Assembly: GCA_017455565.1 (NCBI GenBank)
Contig: JAFSZV010000065.1
Location: 1-42,618, forward strand
Origin: Clostridia bacterium
GTDB taxonomy: Bacteria; Bacillota; Clostridia; Oscillospirales; Butyricicoccaceae
Reading direction: 5' to 3'
Length of the DNA: 42,618 bases
The notes beneath the pieces are model-generated. The model was not told the origin of the DNA. It did not search any database and saw only the letters and a list, made by a program, of their open reading frames with translations. This document shows, in pieces, positions 39,920 through 42,618 of the stretch (position 1 is the first letter of the stretch; each line of letters begins with the position of its first letter). The translations under genes and the position numbers were made by a program.

Positions 39920-41056
39920 ATGTCAGATCGTCTGATCCAGCTGGAAAACATTCACAAAGATTATGGGGGCAAAACGGTCCTGGACAGCATCAATCTTTAC
40001 GTGAGAGACAAGGAGTTTGTCACGCTCCTTGGCCCTTCCGGCTGTGGAAAGACCACGACGCTGCGCATCATCGGCGGCTTTGAGAGCCCCAGCGCAGGTG
40101 TGGTCTATTTTGATGGAAAGGATATCACCGCGCTGCCCTCGCACAAGCGCCAGGTCAACACCGTGTTTCAGCGGTACGCCCTGTTTCCGCATCTCAATAT
40201 TTTCGACAACATCGCCTTCGGGCCCCGCATTGCCAAGCAACCCGAAAATCAGATCCGCGAGCGGGTGGACGAGATGCTGCGGATGGTCAACCTCACCGGC
40301 TACGAAAAGGCTTCGCCCCTGCAGCTTTCCGGCGGCGAGCAACAGCGGGTGGCCATCGCCCGCGCCCTCATCAACCATCCCCGGGTGCTGCTGCTGGACG
40401 AACCGCTGAGCGCGCTGGATCTCAAGCTCCGCAAGGAGATGCAGCGGGAGCTGAAGGCCATCCAGCAGCGGGTGGGCATCACCTTCGTCTTCGTCACCCA
40501 CGATCAGGAAGAGGCCCTCACCATGTCTGACACGGTGGTGGTGATGAACAAGGGCTCCATCCAGCAGATCGGCACCCCCACCGACATCTACAACGAGCCG
40601 AAAAACGCCTTTGTGGCCGACTTTATCGGCGAAAGTAATATTCTGGACGGCGTCATGCTGGAGGATAAGCTGGTCCGCTTCTCCGGCCACACTTTCACCT
40701 GCGTGGACAGCGGATTTGACCGCAAGGAGCCGGTGGACGTGGTAGTCCGCCCCGAGGACGTGGACATCGTTCCCACGGAAAAGGGCATGCTCCGCGGCGT
40801 GGTCGCCTCGGTAATCTTCATGGGCGTCCATTACGAGATCATCGTGGACGTGGGCGGCTTCAAATGGATGATCCAGACCACCGATTATGTGGCCGAGGGC
40901 ACCAACATCGGCCTGTATATTGAGCCCGATGCCATCCACATCATGAAAAAGTCGGAGTATTCCGGTCTGTACGGCGACTATTCGCTGGACGTGGACCCCG
41001 ACGCGCTGGACAGCCTCTCCTCGGAAGAGGAAGCGGAAAGCGAGCAGGCCCAATGA
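39920..41056 (+). CDS. potA: Spermidine/putrescine ABC transporter ATP-binding protein
   Basis: The 378-residue ATPase powers polyamine import. It has Walker A LLGPSGCGKTTTLRIIGG, the Q-loop VFQRYALFPHLNIFDNIAFG, the signature LSGGEQQRVAIARAL, Walker B VLLLDEPLSALD and the H-loop VTHDQEEALTMSD. A C-terminal TOBE-like regulatory domain carries VDVVVRPEDVDIVP. It ends with a Glu/Ser-rich tail. ATG 39920 follows GGGGGAGGGG; the longer frame to 39821 covers the promoter and is not used. The stop overlaps the start of potB by four bases. Confidence 0.94.
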   Translation: MSDRLIQLENIHKDYGGKTVLDSINLYVRDKEFVTLLGPSGCGKTTTLRIIGGFESPSAGVVYFDGKDITALPSHKRQVNTVFQRYALFPHLNIFDNIAFGPRIAKQPENQIRERVDEMLRMVNLTGYEKASPLQLSGGEQQRVAIARALINHPRVLLLDEPLSALDLKLRKEMQRELKAIQQRVGITFVFVTHDQEEALTMSDTVVVMNKGSIQQIGTPTDIYNEPKNAFVADFIGESNILDGVMLEDKLVRFSGHTFTCVDSGFDRKEPVDVVVRPEDVDIVPTEKGMLRGVVASVIFMGVHYEIIVDVGGFKWMIQTTDYVAEGTNIGLYIEPDAIHIMKKSEYSGLYGDYSLDVDPDALDSLSSEEEAESEQAQ

Positions 41057-41922
41057 AAGAGCGGAGCAAGGGTCGCGCCACCCTTTTGGACCGGTTTTTG
41101 CTGGCCCCTTATTCCGTGTGGGCCGTGATCTTCATTCTGGTCCCGCTGGTCTTCGTGGCCTATTACGCCTTCACCGACAACAATTTCCATTTCACCGCGG
41201 ACAATATCATCAAGTTCTTCACCGCCTCCTCCGAGGTCGAGGGCCGCGAGGTCCGCACCTATCTGCTGATCTTCTGGCGGTCGTTCAAACTGGCGGTGAT
41301 CTCTACCATCGTCTGCCTGCTTCTGGGGTATCCCATGGCCTTTATCACCGCCCGCGCCAGGCCCCGGGTGCAGAAAACGCTGATTACGCTGGTGATGATC
41401 CCCATGTGGATGAACTTTCTCATCCGCACCTATGCCTGGATGACCATTTTGCAGGACACCGGCATCTTAAACGGCCTGCTCACCGCCGTCGGCCTGGGAC
41501 AGATGCACATTATCGGCACCGAGGGCGCCGTGGTTATCGGCATGGTCTATGATTATATTCCCTATATGATCATGCCCATCTATTCCGTCATGGCCAAAAT
41601 GGACGTTCGGCTGATAGAAGCCGCCCACGATCTGGGCTGCAACAACCTGAACACCCTGCGGCGGGTGATCTTTCCCTTGAGCCTGCCTGGCGTGCTCTCC
41701 GGCATCAACATGGTGCTCATCCCCTCGATCAGCACCTTCTATATCTCGCAAAAGCTGGGCAACGGCAAGTTCTTCCTCATCGGCGACGCCATCGAGGGGC
41801 AGTACGTGGCCAACAACCTGCACTTTGCCGCCGCCATCGCCTTTATCATGATGATCGCATTGCTGGCCGCCATGGCGCTGCTCCGCAAGCTGGCCGACCG
41901 CAGCGTGGAAGGAGGGGTGTGA
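41053..41922 (+). CDS. potB: Spermidine/putrescine ABC transporter permease PotB
   Basis: The 289-residue permease has six transmembrane helices. The EAA loop that contacts the ATPase is LIEAAHDLGCNNLNTLRRVIFPLSLPG, and the N-terminal segment is FLLAPYSVWAVIFILVPLVFVAYYAF. Start overlaps the end of potA (ATGA), and potC starts one base after its stop. Substrate is inferred from its similarity to PotB and from the potA neighbour; putrescine versus spermidine cannot be told apart. Confidence 0.93.
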   Translation: MKERSKGRATLLDRFLLAPYSVWAVIFILVPLVFVAYYAFTDNNFHFTADNIIKFFTASSEVEGREVRTYLLIFWRSFKLAVISTIVCLLLGYPMAFITARARPRVQKTLITLVMIPMWMNFLIRTYAWMTILQDTGILNGLLTAVGLGQMHIIGTEGAVVIGMVYDYIPYMIMPIYSVMAKMDVRLIEAAHDLGCNNLNTLRRVIFPLSLPGVLSGINMVLIPSISTFYISQKLGNGKFFLIGDAIEGQYVANNLHFAAAIAFIMMIALLAAMALLRKLADRSVEGGV

Positions 41923-41923
41923 G

Positions 41924-42618
41924 ATGAAACGGGCCTCCCGCATTTACACCGCCCTGATCATGCTGTTCCTCTTCGCGCCCATCGTGATCCTGCTGGTCTT
42001 TTCCTTCAACGAGACCAAGAGCCTCTCGGTGTTTTCCGGCTTTTCGCTGAAGTGGTACCGGGAGCTGTTCCGCGACCGCGACACCTTGAGCGCCGTGCGA
42101 AACACGCTGGTGCTGGCCGTCAGCGCCTCGCTGATCTCCACCGTCATGGGCACGGCCGCCGCCGTTGGGATGCACAAGCTGCACTCCAAATGGTACCGCG
42201 CCGCGCTGGACACCGTCACCAACATTCCTATGATTAACCCGGATATCATCACCGGTATCTCGCTGATGCTGATGTTCGTCTTCGTGGGCCGGTTTTTCGG
42301 GCTGGCCACCAGCCTGAGCTTCTGGACCATGCTGCTGGCGCACATCACCTTCTGTCTGCCCTATGTGATTTTGCAGGTGCTGCCCAAGCTGCGGCAGATG
42401 GACCCCGCTCTGCCCGAGGCCGCGCGGGATCTGGGCTGCACGCCGCTGCAGGCCTTTTTTAAGGCCGAGCTGCCCGAGATCATGCCCGGCATCGTCACCG
42501 GCCTGATCATGGCCTTCACCCTGTCGCTGGACGACTTCGTGATCTCCTACTTCACCGCGGGCAACGGCTTCCAGACCCTGCCCATCCGCATCTACAACAT
42601 GACGAAAAAGACCGTCAC
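41924..42618 (+). CDS. potC: Spermidine/putrescine ABC transporter permease PotC (cut by window end)
   Basis: The frame is open from ATG 41924 to the end of the window, 231 codons without a stop. It shows the PotC start YTALIMLFLFAPIVILLVFSFNETKS, five hydrophobic helices, the EAA loop LPEAARDLGCTPLQAFFKAELPEIMPG and the motif FTLSLDDFVISYFTAG. The usual length is about 260 residues, so only the C-terminus is missing. GGAGGGG precedes its ATG. The substrate-binding protein PotD is expected just beyond the window. Confidence 0.93.
   Translation, partial: MKRASRIYTALIMLFLFAPIVILLVFSFNETKSLSVFSGFSLKWYRELFRDRDTLSAVRNTLVLAVSASLISTVMGTAAAVGMHKLHSKWYRAALDTVTNIPMINPDIITGISLMLMFVFVGRFFGLATSLSFWTMLLAHITFCLPYVILQVLPKLRQMDPALPEAARDLGCTPLQAFFKAELPEIMPGIVTGLIMAFTLSLDDFVISYFTAGNGFQTLPIRIYNMTKKTV

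Overview
The window reads as chromosomal DNA of a GC-rich, low-GC-lineage Gram-positive (Firmicutes) anaerobe, most likely a Clostridia/Oscillospirales-type gut bacterium. Reasons: a clostridial division and wall cluster with a SpoVD-type PASTA transpeptidase, a YlmC/YmxH-type PRC-barrel sporulation protein, DUF1540, the UPF0735 ACT protein, HPr kinase/phosphorylase, ThiT behind a TPP riboswitch, and near-perfect sigma-A promoters with 17-bp spacers. No species can be named from the sequence alone.

Layout. 1-960: a scar of mobile DNA (a short chimeric reading frame fused to the C-terminal remnant of a large serine recombinase) next to tRNA-Ala(GGC). Upstream of this tRNA, in the same transcript and behind one strong promoter, sit two 48-nt units. 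Each begins with the first 23 or so nucleotides of the tRNA and ends with a sequence that can re-form the acceptor stem; they differ mainly in one 8-nt block. This is the least expected structure in the window. 1026-6306: a small basic protein, then AroM and DUF917 proteins, a membrane protein, a HAD phosphatase, a ferredoxin-like aldo/keto reductase and MsrA. 6425-9639: divergent D-aminoacylase and isoaspartyl dipeptidase (salvage of D- and iso-peptide products). 9702-13382: a minus-strand operon (UPF0735 ACT regulator, repeat-containing membrane protein, GNAT, unknown), divergent from a metal exporter-like permease plus GNAT.

13440-26071 (minus): the dcw cluster, transcribed mraZ-rsmH-ftsL-PBP-murE-mraY-ftsW-murG-murA-ftsQ-ftsZ. 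It lacks murF, murD, murC, murB and ftsA, and carries a probable intrinsic terminator between ftsL and the PBP gene. 26327-29757: DUF1540, a two-gene chromate transporter, mutY and a self-regulated-looking XRE/zinc-ribbon gene. 29888-38658: mostly minus-strand housekeeping genes (tsf, rpsB, ylmC-like, thiT with TPP riboswitch, hprK, plsY, der, a DUF512 radical-SAM-like protein, rpmF, yceD) with rpmB on plus. 38780-42618: an RluA-family pseudouridine synthase and the polyamine ABC transporter potABC, with potC cut by the window end.

Most of the window is ordinary, well-conserved chromosome. The real novelty candidates are the tRNA-like 48-nt units with the 10-bp helix flanking tRNA-Ala, the terminator inside the dcw operon, and the operator-like palindrome over the XRE promoter.
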